Below the pieces are notes generated by a model, which was given only the letters and a program-made list of their open reading frames with translations, did no database searches and was not told the origin of the DNA. From JAUVKT01 sp036350795 (GTDB lineage Bacteria; Bacteroidota; Bacteroidia; Bacteroidales; VadinHA17), in the NCBI GenBank assembly GCA_036350795.1, contig JAZBNV010000046.1:5687-69686 (forward strand): a stretch of 64,000 nucleotides of DNA, written 5' to 3'. Numbering within the stretch: the stretch's first letter is position 1; every line of letters starts with the position of its first letter. Below, piece by piece: positions 17,093 to 25,623 of this stretch. A program made the position numbers and the translations under genes.

Positions 17093-19942
17093 TCATGGCT
17101 GTTTATCCTCCGGAAATATGGATCCCAGCTCCTGTATATCCATAAGCACCTCGGGCTTAAATAATTCTGAAGACATATAGCCTGTAAGGCTGTGCAATAA
17201 TTGTACAGCCTCAGGCCTTTTTTCAGTATTATTTAATAGATCGATACCGGTAACAATAAGCCCGCCATTTAAACACCTTCCCTCAAAAACCAGTGCCAGG
17301 TCCCTGTTTTGAAACCAGTCGTCTATTATTCTTACTATTGTTTCCGGTTTTTTTCTGAATACCTCCATATTAATTGCCGACGAATTACTCATAGCATCCC
17401 ACCACTGCCAGTCCGAATGAAAGCGGGACGGAAATTCTGCCAGAGCAGGGTGCGAAGGATCACATAAAATTCCAAGTGTGTGAGGCTTTTGTCCTCTTGT
17501 CCATGCAGTATTCCAGAAGATTGATGAAAAACCAAGCCCTATATCTGCCCCTGCCTTTTCTGATAGTGCGTTTTTACCTGTGCAGATTAAAACGTTTTCA
17601 CCTCTCTGCAGCGCTTTTATTGCATCAGGGTTTAAACCATTTGTAACAAGAATATTGTTACCTGTCAGTTTATTTTTGTCGGGATATACCCATATATTCC
17701 AGCTATTGCTTCTGCCCTCAACATTCACCTGCAGGGTGTACATGGCAGGCGCTTCAAAATCATGAAGAGGAATGCTGAATACCCCCAGGTTATTCAGGCT
17801 TCCGGTTTTTAACTCAGGCGCGCTAATGTCCCTTTTAAAAATAAGCTCCTCTCCCTTTATAATTTCAATATATGCAGAAGCCTGACTGATATCATCCTTT
17901 CCAAAATATGAAGCCTGGCATTCAACATTAAGGGTGTCGCTGTTATTAAACACCATTCTATCGAGTCTTGCCAGGGGCACAAGTTCACTGCAAAATCTCC
18001 TGAACTCGTCCGGGCTTATATATCCCTTTTCTTCCCAGAAAGCGTTTAAAACGCCAACCAGGGCTGATCCCTGCCCCGGGAAATCGTGTAAATCAAGCAG
18101 CTGAAAACCGGCAAACCCGGGAGTCCGCAGGGCGGCTTCAATTTCAGCTTTATAACAAAGGGCCTGAAGCTTTCCTGAAGCACTGAGGAAAAGTTCAGAA
18201 TACTCTTCAAGTCCGTTGTTCTCAAGAGTTTCCCTGAATATCTCAAAATTCCTGGCTTTCAATACACCGGTGTATTTATTTATTTCCGAGAAATCAGGAT
18301 AAACACACCATTGCCCTATTTCATGGCTTACCACGGGTTTGTCGAAAGCCCTAATCCTGGCCGTCCAATCATAATCTGTTGATGGCCTTTCAGAATTAAT
18401 TATGCTCTTAAGTTCTTCTCCCCAGCCCTGTATTCTTGGTAGTGGAGAATTATGATAATCATTCTTGTCGATTAATGGCCAGCCTGCTCCAGATGTATAA
18501 ATCCTTCGCCTGTCGTGTTCTCTGAAATGATCAATAAACTCACCCAGGTATTCATTCTGGTTGATACCAGCCGGTTCGTTTCCGTATGCCATCATAATAA
18601 AGGATGGATGATTGCCGTAATTCCGGATAATACTTTCTCCCTCCTCAATTAACCACCTGTCAATAGCCTTACCATCGCCTATTGAGCTTCCGCTGTTAGC
18701 CCACGAGGAACATTCCACCTGCAGGTAAATACCTGCTTTATCTGCTGCCACAAAAGCAGCCTCGGGAGGACACCAGGAATGAAATCTTATATGGTTAAGA
18801 CCATGCGTCTTAATTATTTGCATTATCCGCTTCCATGCTTCCTCATTCGCAGGAGGATAGCCAGTGAGAGGAAATACCGAGCATTCCAGTGTTCCTCTTA
18901 AGAATATTGGTCTGCCATTAATAAGAATCTGCCCGCCTGAAGTTTCTACCTTTCTGAAGCCCAGCACGGTACTATAAAAGCTTTTCCCATTTTTTGAATC
19001 AAGCGATATATCCAGATCGTAGGTGGATGCCGAAAATTCATCCCAGAGAGCAAGATCCTTACCAACCAGGAACTCAACTGAATTCCGGCTCAGGCCCGGA
19101 TCGATACTTAAGTGGTATTTCTCTGTTCTGGTTCTTTTTCCCTTCTTTTCATCACTCTTATTACATAGTACTTCAAGCAGGCAGTTAACAGTCTGGTCTC
19201 CTGCATTTTTAATATTAACATCAAGCCATACCGTTCCTGTATTAATATCTGGAAAACAAGAAACATGTTCAATATATACAAGGGGTTCTGAATATATTTC
19301 CATTTTTCCGGCAATACCATTCCAGTTTCCCTGGGTATGATCAGTTATACTGTGAGAATTAATTCCGGGGTTTATATCCTTTATCCTGTTGTCAATGCGA
19401 ATTGTGAGGCGGTGTTTCCCGGGCGTAGCAAAACCTGTAAGATCATAGCTATGTGGTGTGGCAAGAGTGTTTTGCATTCCCAGCTCAATTGAATCGATCC
19501 AGGCCCGGCTCTCCCAATGACACCTCTCAAGGCTAAGCAGTATACTTCTTTTATCCCACCCCCGCGGAATTTCAATGATTTTTGAATACCAGGCGGCGCC
19601 GGTATATTTTCTATCAGGCTGTAACCAGAAAGGGATTTTAATGTTTCCCTCTTCCCTGTATTTCTTATACTTTTCTTCCGTATACCAGCTTTTATCCACT
19701 ATCTGTCCGGTCCAGAAGGTTGACGTGTCTATCTCATCTCCAAAGCCATTTTCTGCCATTGAACCGGGGAGGTATATGTTTTCATTTAAGCTTTTCTTAA
19801 ACCATTCCTCCCCGATACCCAGGTCGTGCGGATCATCGCAGAACGACCATTCACCTGAAATATCAATATTCCCAACGCGCCTGCATGATAAGGCTGAAAC
19901 AATAATCAGCAGCGTAATAATAATTCTATAGCTTACATCCAT
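17093..19942 (-). CDS. GH2-family glycoside hydrolase, lipoprotein
   Basis: 949 residues. The signal peptide ends in VSALSC (Cys near 20), so it is a lipoprotein. An N-terminal jelly-roll sugar-binding domain (about 60-205, including WYSKIIEIP) and an immunoglobulin-like domain lead into a TIM barrel (about 340-650). In the barrel, MAYGNEPAG near 452 carries the acid/base Glu and PVVSHEIGQW near 538 the nucleophile Glu, as in beta-galactosidases and beta-glucuronidases. The C-terminal third is longer than in simple GH2 enzymes and lacks a recognisable domain to me. Substrate specificity is not decided by the sequence. No SusCD or sulfatase gene is next to it. Confidence 0.88.
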   Translation of the reverse strand: MDVSYRIIITLLIIVSALSCRRVGNIDISGEWSFCDDPHDLGIGEEWFKKSLNENIYLPGSMAENGFGDEIDTSTFWTGQIVDKSWYTEEKYKKYREEGNIKIPFWLQPDRKYTGAAWYSKIIEIPRGWDKRSILLSLERCHWESRAWIDSIELGMQNTLATPHSYDLTGFATPGKHRLTIRIDNRIKDINPGINSHSITDHTQGNWNGIAGKMEIYSEPLVYIEHVSCFPDINTGTVWLDVNIKNAGDQTVNCLLEVLCNKSDEKKGKRTRTEKYHLSIDPGLSRNSVEFLVGKDLALWDEFSASTYDLDISLDSKNGKSFYSTVLGFRKVETSGGQILINGRPIFLRGTLECSVFPLTGYPPANEEAWKRIMQIIKTHGLNHIRFHSWCPPEAAFVAADKAGIYLQVECSSWANSGSSIGDGKAIDRWLIEEGESIIRNYGNHPSFIMMAYGNEPAGINQNEYLGEFIDHFREHDRRRIYTSGAGWPLIDKNDYHNSPLPRIQGWGEELKSIINSERPSTDYDWTARIRAFDKPVVSHEIGQWCVYPDFSEINKYTGVLKARNFEIFRETLENNGLEEYSELFLSASGKLQALCYKAEIEAALRTPGFAGFQLLDLHDFPGQGSALVGVLNAFWEEKGYISPDEFRRFCSELVPLARLDRMVFNNSDTLNVECQASYFGKDDISQASAYIEIIKGEELIFKRDISAPELKTGSLNNLGVFSIPLHDFEAPAMYTLQVNVEGRSNSWNIWVYPDKNKLTGNNILVTNGLNPDAIKALQRGENVLICTGKNALSEKAGADIGLGFSSIFWNTAWTRGQKPHTLGILCDPSHPALAEFPSRFHSDWQWWDAMSNSSAINMEVFRKKPETIVRIIDDWFQNRDLALVFEGRCLNGGLIVTGIDLLNNTEKRPEAVQLLHSLTGYMSSELFKPEVLMDIQELGSIFPEDKQP

Positions 19943-20106
19943 AAATCAATATTTATGTGGGTTTTGGACATATAAATATAAGCATCAAAAGCCATTAGTA
20001 AATAGATAGTTCAGGCCAAGATCAATTATTATTATTCCTCTCTGCCCGTCAGACCATAATACCATATCATAAAATTTTACTATTTTGCGGCCTCAAAATT
20101 TAGAAT

Positions 20107-20721
20107 ATGTCACTAAGAACCAAATCTGTTCTGCTTATATTATTGATACTGTTTATCGATCAGGCCTTTAAGATCTGGATTAAAACCACAATGGTTATCG
20201 GAGAAGAAAAAAGTGTGTTCGGGAACTGGTTTGTCCTGCACTTTATTGAAAATAACGGTATGGCCTTCGGAATGGAACTTGGGGGAAAAACAGGCAAATT
20301 GTTCTTAAGTCTTTTCAGGCTTTTTGCCATAATAGGTATTGGATGGTATATTTCACACCTGATTAAACACAAGGTGCCATCCGGGCTCGTGCTTGCAATT
20401 AGTGCTATTATGGCCGGGGCGATAGGAAATCTTATTGACAGTGCTTTTTATGGAATGATATTTTCTGAAAGCTACTTCCAGCCTGCAACATTTTTACCTG
20501 AAGGAGGAGGTTATTCCTCGCTGTTTCATGGAAGGGTTGTTGATATGCTGTATTTCCCGGTGTTAAAAGGAAGCTGGCCGGAATGGTCTCCCTTTAGACC
20601 CGGACAGTCATTTATCTTTTTCCGACCTGTCTTTAATCTTGCTGACAGTGCCGTAACTGTCGGGGTGTTTATAATTATAATATTCCAGAAGAAATTTTTT
20701 GCAGATACCGGCAAAGAATAA
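20107..20721 (+). CDS. lspA: lipoprotein signal peptidase II (LspA)
   Basis: 204 residues with four membrane spans. It cleaves signal peptides in front of the lipid-modified Cys of lipoproteins, many of which are encoded in this window. FIDQAFKIWIK is at about 18-28 and FIENNGMAFGME at about 47-58. The catalytic Asp pair is D111 (NLIDSAFYG) and D180 (NLADSAVTVG). The spacing between them is about 69 residues against about 20 in Pseudomonas LspA, because a loop of roughly 50 residues (FSESYFQPATFLPEGG and on) is inserted. Such long forms occur in Bacteroidota. A near-consensus promoter CTATTTTG lies just upstream. Confidence 0.95.
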   Translation: MSLRTKSVLLILLILFIDQAFKIWIKTTMVIGEEKSVFGNWFVLHFIENNGMAFGMELGGKTGKLFLSLFRLFAIIGIGWYISHLIKHKVPSGLVLAISAIMAGAIGNLIDSAFYGMIFSESYFQPATFLPEGGGYSSLFHGRVVDMLYFPVLKGSWPEWSPFRPGQSFIFFRPVFNLADSAVTVGVFIIIIFQKKFFADTGKE

Positions 20722-20723
20722 AA

Positions 20724-21023
20724 TTAAGATTGTTTACACATACTTACGCAATTAATTATATTCTTAAGGTTTTCATGTTTTAATGAATAATATGTGTTCT
20801 TGCCTTCCCGCCTGGATATCAGAACTCCCTTGTCTTTAAGTATTCCAAGATGATGCGAGGTTGTTGACTGTTCAATACCCAGCTTTTTATGTATCTGGGT
20901 TACAGACAATTCCTCTCCTCCCTGCAGAAAATCTATTATAGCGATTCTCATGGGATGTGCTATAGCTTTCAGCATGTTTGCCGCCGATTCAAGTTGTTGT
21001 GGATCGAGCTTAATATTTGTCAT
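20724..21023 (-). CDS. ArsR-family transcriptional regulator
   Basis: 99 residues from ATG 21023. The frame is open 90 bases further, but that extension is AT-rich promoter DNA. LKAIAHPMRIAIIDFLQGG, LSVTQIHKKLGIEQSTTSHHLGILKDKGVL and the wing SRREGKNTYYSL are standard ArsR/SmtB. The classical alpha-3 metal motif (ELCVCDL) is absent: the helix reads ELSVTQI. A Cys pair at the end, INCVSMCKQS, is the only visible thiol site. It is divergent from the polyprenyl synthase gene with a -7 element for each direction. Confidence 0.88.
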   Translation of the reverse strand: MTNIKLDPQQLESAANMLKAIAHPMRIAIIDFLQGGEELSVTQIHKKLGIEQSTTSHHLGILKDKGVLISRREGKNTYYSLKHENLKNIINCVSMCKQS

Positions 21024-21063
21024 GATATGAATAATAAAATTAGTTACGGTCAGATTGATAATG

Positions 21064-21071
21064 CAAATATA
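21064..21071 (-). promoter_or_regulatory. -7 element of the ArsR-type regulator
   Basis: Minus strand TATATTTG, exact consensus, 41 bases ahead of ATG 21023. It sits in an AT-rich stretch with the small palindrome ATGTACAT a few bases upstream (about 21078-21085), a possible binding site of the regulator itself. Confidence 0.5.
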
Positions 21072-21139
21072 TATAAATATGTACATAATTGCTATATATC
21101 TGTTATAGGACATTAATGCTTATAGTACTTCTATTTTTA

Positions 21140-21147
21140 TATCTTTG
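21140..21147 (+). promoter_or_regulatory. -7 element of the polyprenyl synthase gene
   Basis: TATCTTTG, exact consensus, 20 bases before ATG 21167. Confidence 0.55.
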
Positions 21148-21166
21148 CTTCTGATAATAAGCAAAT

Positions 21167-22141
21167 ATGTCCACCTTATCTTCAATCAGATTTCCTGTTA
21201 AAGACGAAATGAAAAGGTTTGAAGGGTATTTTAATGACACCCTTAAAACAGACATACCCCTGCTTAAAATTATTATAAATTATATCCTCAGGAGGAAGGG
21301 CAAACAGATGAGGCCCATGCTCGTGTTTTTGTCTGCAGGACTGAATGGCGGTATCAGCGAATCTACTCATATTGCTGCCACCTTTATCGAATTGCTTCAC
21401 ACGGCAACCCTTGTTCATGATGATGTTGTTGACGGAGCTCGCGAAAGGCGTGGAGCATTATCAATAAATGCGCTCTGGAATTCTAAGATTGCGGTTCTCA
21501 CCGGAGATTTTCTTCTCTCACAGGGCTTGCTGATAAGCGTACAGAAAAACAGGTACGATATGCTGGAAATTGTCAGCAATGCAGTAAAGGCAATGTCGGA
21601 AGGTGAGCTTCTTCAGCTCCAGAAATCAAGAAAACTCAATATAGACGAAGAGACCTACTTCCAGATTATCAAAATGAAAACCGCAGCTCTTATTGCTGCC
21701 TGTACCGAGACCGGAACAAAATCTGCCACCGATGATGCAGACAGCATTGTGAAGATGAGGGCACTTGGAGAGAATATTGGAATTGCTTTCCAGATAAGAG
21801 ACGACATTTTTGATTACCAGAATAACGGGCTTACGGGCAAACAGGCAGGTAATGATATAAGGGAAAAAAAGATAACCCTTCCCTTGATACATGCCCTGGA
21901 GAAAGTTACAGTTTCAGAAAAGAGAAGAATTCTGAATATTATAAAAGCCGACAGGAAATCAGCTGCTGATATTAAAACTGTAGTGAATTTTGTTAGCGAA
22001 AACGGTGGTCTTGACTATGCCAGTGAAATGATGGATAAATACAGGGATATGGCCCTTGCCATACTTGACACCTACCCTGATTCAGATTACAAAAAATCAT
22101 TGCTTGAGTTTATTTACTTTACAACGTCCAGACACAAATAA
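21167..22141 (+). CDS. trans-polyprenyl diphosphate synthase
   Basis: 324 residues of the isoprenyl diphosphate synthase fold, cytoplasmic. It condenses isopentenyl diphosphate with allylic diphosphates, probably for the menaquinone side chain. GKQMRPMLVFLSA is near residue 45, the first Asp-rich motif DDVVD is at 85-89, LTGDFLLSQG near 115, and the second motif in FQIRDDIFDYQ near 208-218 has the RDDIFDY form. The residue pattern before DDVVD (HTATLVH) has small side chains, which favours a long-chain product. The next gene follows 10 bases after the stop. Confidence 0.92.
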   Translation: MSTLSSIRFPVKDEMKRFEGYFNDTLKTDIPLLKIIINYILRRKGKQMRPMLVFLSAGLNGGISESTHIAATFIELLHTATLVHDDVVDGARERRGALSINALWNSKIAVLTGDFLLSQGLLISVQKNRYDMLEIVSNAVKAMSEGELLQLQKSRKLNIDEETYFQIIKMKTAALIAACTETGTKSATDDADSIVKMRALGENIGIAFQIRDDIFDYQNNGLTGKQAGNDIREKKITLPLIHALEKVTVSEKRRILNIIKADRKSAADIKTVVNFVSENGGLDYASEMMDKYRDMALAILDTYPDSDYKKSLLEFIYFTTSRHK

Positions 22142-22151
22142 CCTTATTATT

Positions 22152-23543
22152 ATGAAGAAAGTATTTTATTTATTCGCGTTACTTGCGCTAATTTCATGCT
22201 CATCAGAAGATAAACCAGTAACTTCTGTGCTTAGTGGCTCGGCCCATGGACTTGAGGCTGACTACATTTTGCTGCGGGAAGGCAGAAATACCGACACCCT
22301 TGCACTTGCCGATGATGGAACATTTTCGATATCAAAAAATCTCGAAAAACCTGGTAATTTTTACCTCTTTGCAGGCAAAAACAGGCTTGAAGTATACCTG
22401 GCTCCCGGTTATAACCTTGACCTGAATTTTAATGCTGAGAATTTTGACAGCACTCTTGTATTTGAAGGAGACCTGGCATCCGAAAACTCTTACCTGCTTA
22501 AGCTGGGCGAACTTAACAGGGAGCTTTCATCAGGTATGAGAGATCTCTATGCCGGACCGGCAGAAGAATATCGCTCGGGTGTTGAGTCAATCATGAACTC
22601 AAAAGTAGAGCTGCTTGAAAGCTACCGCAACGAAAACCCTGGCGTTTCTGAAGAATTTGTCAGAGCCCAGATGCTTAATTATGAGTTTTCATTCTATTCA
22701 TCCCTAAGCCAGTACGAACCGGCACATAAGTACTATGCAAAAGTCGAAGAAGTTGAACTTCCGGAGAACTGGTATGACTTTGAAAATAAAATCAATATTA
22801 ATAATCCTGAATATATGAATGTGCCTGTGGCACTTGGGGTTATAGGGGGAATAATCAATAAGAATATTGAAAAGAGTGCAGATGTTTCTTCAGACGAAGA
22901 CTGGGGTACAGCGAAATTGCTTGGAGCTCAATTCGACTACATCCTGAATAATATTGAAAACCAGGATATGAGAAACTATTTTCTGAATCAGAACATTTCG
23001 ACTGTTGTTGATTATTCAGGTACAGCCGGGATAGAAGATTATGTACAAATGTTTTATGAAAACATTACAGACCAGGAAGCGATTGATGCCCTGAAAGAAA
23101 AAGAAGAAATGTGGGCGCCACTGAAAGCGGGAGAGCCGGCTCCTTTATTTACTATCCCCGATATAGACGGGAACATGGTTTCTTTATCTGATTTTAAAGG
23201 GCAATATGTCTATATTGATTTTTGGGCAACATGGTGCGGGCCCTGTAAAATTGAAATTCCTGTACTCGAAGAAATGGCAGTAAATTATGCCGATAAGAAT
23301 ATCAAAATTATTTCTATCTCGGTAGACCAGGACAAGCAGGCGTGGATTGATATGGTTACCCGTGATAAGCCTCAATGGCTGCAACTGCATGATGGGATAA
23401 ATATGAATGATGATTATCTTGTAAGATATATTCCAACCTTTGTCCTTCTTGACCGTGATGGAAAATTTATTAACGCCAGGGCCCCACGTCCATCATCAGG
23501 AGAAAAACTAACAGAGCTGCTTAACTCTCTCGAGGGAATATAG
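22152..23543 (+). CDS. TlpA/ResA-like thiol-disulfide oxidoreductase lipoprotein
   Basis: 463 residues from ATG 22152. Upstream open frame overlaps the synthase and lacks the signal. The lipoprotein signal MKKVFYLFALLALISC is followed by an N-terminal DUF4369-like beta domain (about 20-140) and a helical linker. The C-terminal thioredoxin domain has DFWATWCGPCKIE, with the active CxxC at 361-365, and the cis-Pro loop in YIPTFVLLD. These proteins reduce disulfides in the periplasm; in Bacteroidota they are numerous and client choice is usually unknown. A clear terminator follows. Confidence 0.9.
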   Translation: MKKVFYLFALLALISCSSEDKPVTSVLSGSAHGLEADYILLREGRNTDTLALADDGTFSISKNLEKPGNFYLFAGKNRLEVYLAPGYNLDLNFNAENFDSTLVFEGDLASENSYLLKLGELNRELSSGMRDLYAGPAEEYRSGVESIMNSKVELLESYRNENPGVSEEFVRAQMLNYEFSFYSSLSQYEPAHKYYAKVEEVELPENWYDFENKININNPEYMNVPVALGVIGGIINKNIEKSADVSSDEDWGTAKLLGAQFDYILNNIENQDMRNYFLNQNISTVVDYSGTAGIEDYVQMFYENITDQEAIDALKEKEEMWAPLKAGEPAPLFTIPDIDGNMVSLSDFKGQYVYIDFWATWCGPCKIEIPVLEEMAVNYADKNIKIISISVDQDKQAWIDMVTRDKPQWLQLHDGINMNDDYLVRYIPTFVLLDRDGKFINARAPRPSSGEKLTELLNSLEGI

Positions 23544-23560
23544 AAAACAGTTTATATATA

Positions 23561-23592
23561 AAAAGCGTAACTTTCGGTGTTACGCTTTTTTT
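23561..23592. terminator. bidirectional intrinsic terminator
   Basis: An 11-bp stem AAAAGCGTAAC / GTTACGCTTTT (arms 23561-23571 and 23579-23589, 7-base loop) is followed by T bases on the plus strand and is preceded by an A-run that serves the minus strand. It lies 17 bases after the thioredoxin-lipoprotein stop and on the converging side of uvrC. Confidence 0.9.
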
Positions 23593-23623
23593 CATTTTTA
23601 AGTGCTTATAGTTGCTTATTTGA

Positions 23624-23740
23624 TGCAGAACCCTGCACGGGAGAATAAATACTAAAACCTGAGACCGTTAATCTCACGTCATGGCCGACACATATGTCTG
23701 ATATATAAGCTGTTAGGCGACTACATCTGATGCAGGAAAA
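23624..23740. other. non-coding spacer with three small hairpins
   Basis: Between the terminator and the uvrC stop there are three short inverted repeats in a row: TGCAG/CTGCA (23624-23637), TGAGA/TCTCA (23660-23676) and GACA/TGTC (23687-23698). GATGCAG also occurs twice (near 23622 and 23730). No open frame is convincing. It may be a decayed element or a small RNA. Confidence 0.3.
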
Positions 23741-25558
23741 TTACTCAGCCTGTGGTGATTTACGGAAGAATTCCATAATTTTGATAGCTTTTGAAGCTCC
23801 TGCGAGTTTTTCAAGTGTTTCCTGGTCTGCTTCCCTGATTTCAGCAACTGAACCAAATTCCTTCAACAACACCTCCTTGGTTTTTTCTCCTATACCCTTT
23901 ATCTGATCCAGCTCTGAAATAATCATTTCCTTGCTTCTCTTTGCCCGGTGAAAATTTATACCAAAACGATGTGCTTCATTTCTCAATTGCTGAATAATTT
24001 TAAGACTGTATGAATTTTTATCAATATAAAGAGGAACTGAATCACCGGGGAAATATATTTCCTCAAGCCTCTTTGCAATACCGGCTATTGATATTTTTCC
24101 CCGCAGTCCAAGTTTCTCCAGGCTTTTTACCGCTGCGTTTAACTGCCCTTTACCTCCATCAACTATTATTAGCTGGGGTAAACTTTTTCCTTCTTCAACT
24201 AAACGACTGTATCTCCGCAAAACCACCTCTGACATTGACGCAAAATCATCAGCCCCCTTTACGGTTTTAATATTATAATGACGGTATTCTTTCTTGCTTG
24301 GTCTGCCACCCCTGAATACAACGCACGAGGCAACTGGATTATGACCCTGAATATTTGAATTATCGAAGCATTCAATATGAACAGGCAGTTCCGGCAGCCT
24401 CAGGTCATTTTTAATCTCTTCAAGATTCCTTTTATCCCTTACTTCGTACTTCTTATCCTCTTTCTTCCTTTGTGTGCCGGCTCTGTGCAAAACTGCATTT
24501 CGCAAAGCCAGGTCAATCAACTTTAATTTATCGCCCTTTCGCGGACAGGTATATTTTACTCCCTGCTCCCTGATATCAGGCATAAAAGGTACAATAATCT
24601 CTTTCGACAAACTATTATTTCTTTGCCGTAACTCAGTAATGGCTAACGACATAAGCTCTTCCAGTGATTCATCAATACGCTTTTTTAGCTCAAGTGTCTG
24701 GGTCTGAATAACAGCTCCCTTTATTATCTTGATATAGTTGACGAATACACTGCCTCCACCCTCTACGCTGGCAAAAACATCTGCATTATTTATCCTGGGA
24801 TTCACAACCGTAGACCGGCTTCTGTATTTATCCAGAACCTCCAGCTTTTCCTTTATTACCTGTGCTTCCTCAAATTTCAGCTCGGAGGAATACTGCTTCA
24901 TAAGCTCCCTCAGGTAACGATTTACACTATGTATATTCCCCCCAAGTATTTCCTTTATCTGGGATATTGATTCATTGTAATCATTCTCTGTTTGCTTCCC
25001 AACGCAGGGTGCGCTGCAGTTACCAATATGATATTCAAGACAAACCTTATACTGTGAAGATTCAATTTTCTCAGCCGAAAGATTCAAATTACAGGTCCTT
25101 AGCTTATATAACTGTCTTATAAGTCCAAGCAGGGTCTTTACCATCACTACAGAAGTATAAGGACCAAAGTAAACAGACCCGTCACGAATTACATTCCTGG
25201 TCATATATACCCTTGGAAAAACCTCTTTCCTTACAACAATCCAGGGAAAGGTTTTATCGTCCTTCATCAACACATTGTAACGGGGCTGGTATTTCTTTAT
25301 CAGGCTGTTCTCAAGCAGCAATGCTTCTGACTCATTTTCAACAACAATCTCTTTAATTGTTGCTATCTTATTACGCATTACAAGGGTTTTGCCACTGATG
25401 TTTTTCCCAAAATACGACATTACCCTCTTTTTCAGATTCTTTGCTTTACCTACATATATCAGCTTTTGCTCCTTATCAAAAAACTGGTATACGCCGGGCT
25501 CCTCAGCAAGAGAACCTGCGATTTGCTTAAGCTCCTTTATTTTGCTTTCACTTCTCAC
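23741..25558 (-). CDS. uvrC: excinuclease ABC subunit C
   Basis: 605 residues, full length. It is the dual-incision nuclease of nucleotide excision repair. The GIY-YIG domain is at about 15-95 (PGVYQFFD, LIYVGKAKNLKKRV). The Cys-containing EYHIGNCSAPCVGK is near 175, a UVR motif (LRELMKQYSSELKFEEAQVIKEKLE) near 210-235, and the RNase H-like C-terminal nuclease contains IECFDNSNIQG and LIIVDGGKGQLNAA. Tandem helix-hairpin-helix ends with DQIKGIGEKTKEVLL. An exact -7 element (minus strand TATTTTTG, 25567-25574) lies only 8 bases before the ATG, which would give a nearly leaderless transcript or may be chance. Confidence 0.96.
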   Translation of the reverse strand: MRSESKIKELKQIAGSLAEEPGVYQFFDKEQKLIYVGKAKNLKKRVMSYFGKNISGKTLVMRNKIATIKEIVVENESEALLLENSLIKKYQPRYNVLMKDDKTFPWIVVRKEVFPRVYMTRNVIRDGSVYFGPYTSVVMVKTLLGLIRQLYKLRTCNLNLSAEKIESSQYKVCLEYHIGNCSAPCVGKQTENDYNESISQIKEILGGNIHSVNRYLRELMKQYSSELKFEEAQVIKEKLEVLDKYRSRSTVVNPRINNADVFASVEGGGSVFVNYIKIIKGAVIQTQTLELKKRIDESLEELMSLAITELRQRNNSLSKEIIVPFMPDIREQGVKYTCPRKGDKLKLIDLALRNAVLHRAGTQRKKEDKKYEVRDKRNLEEIKNDLRLPELPVHIECFDNSNIQGHNPVASCVVFRGGRPSKKEYRHYNIKTVKGADDFASMSEVVLRRYSRLVEEGKSLPQLIIVDGGKGQLNAAVKSLEKLGLRGKISIAGIAKRLEEIYFPGDSVPLYIDKNSYSLKIIQQLRNEAHRFGINFHRAKRSKEMIISELDQIKGIGEKTKEVLLKEFGSVAEIREADQETLEKLAGASKAIKIMEFFRKSPQAE

Positions 25559-25623
25559 TCTGCTAACAAAAATAATTCTTTAGCTGAAGTAAATGCCAGG
25601 CATTGGCATGAAAGAAGATGTTT

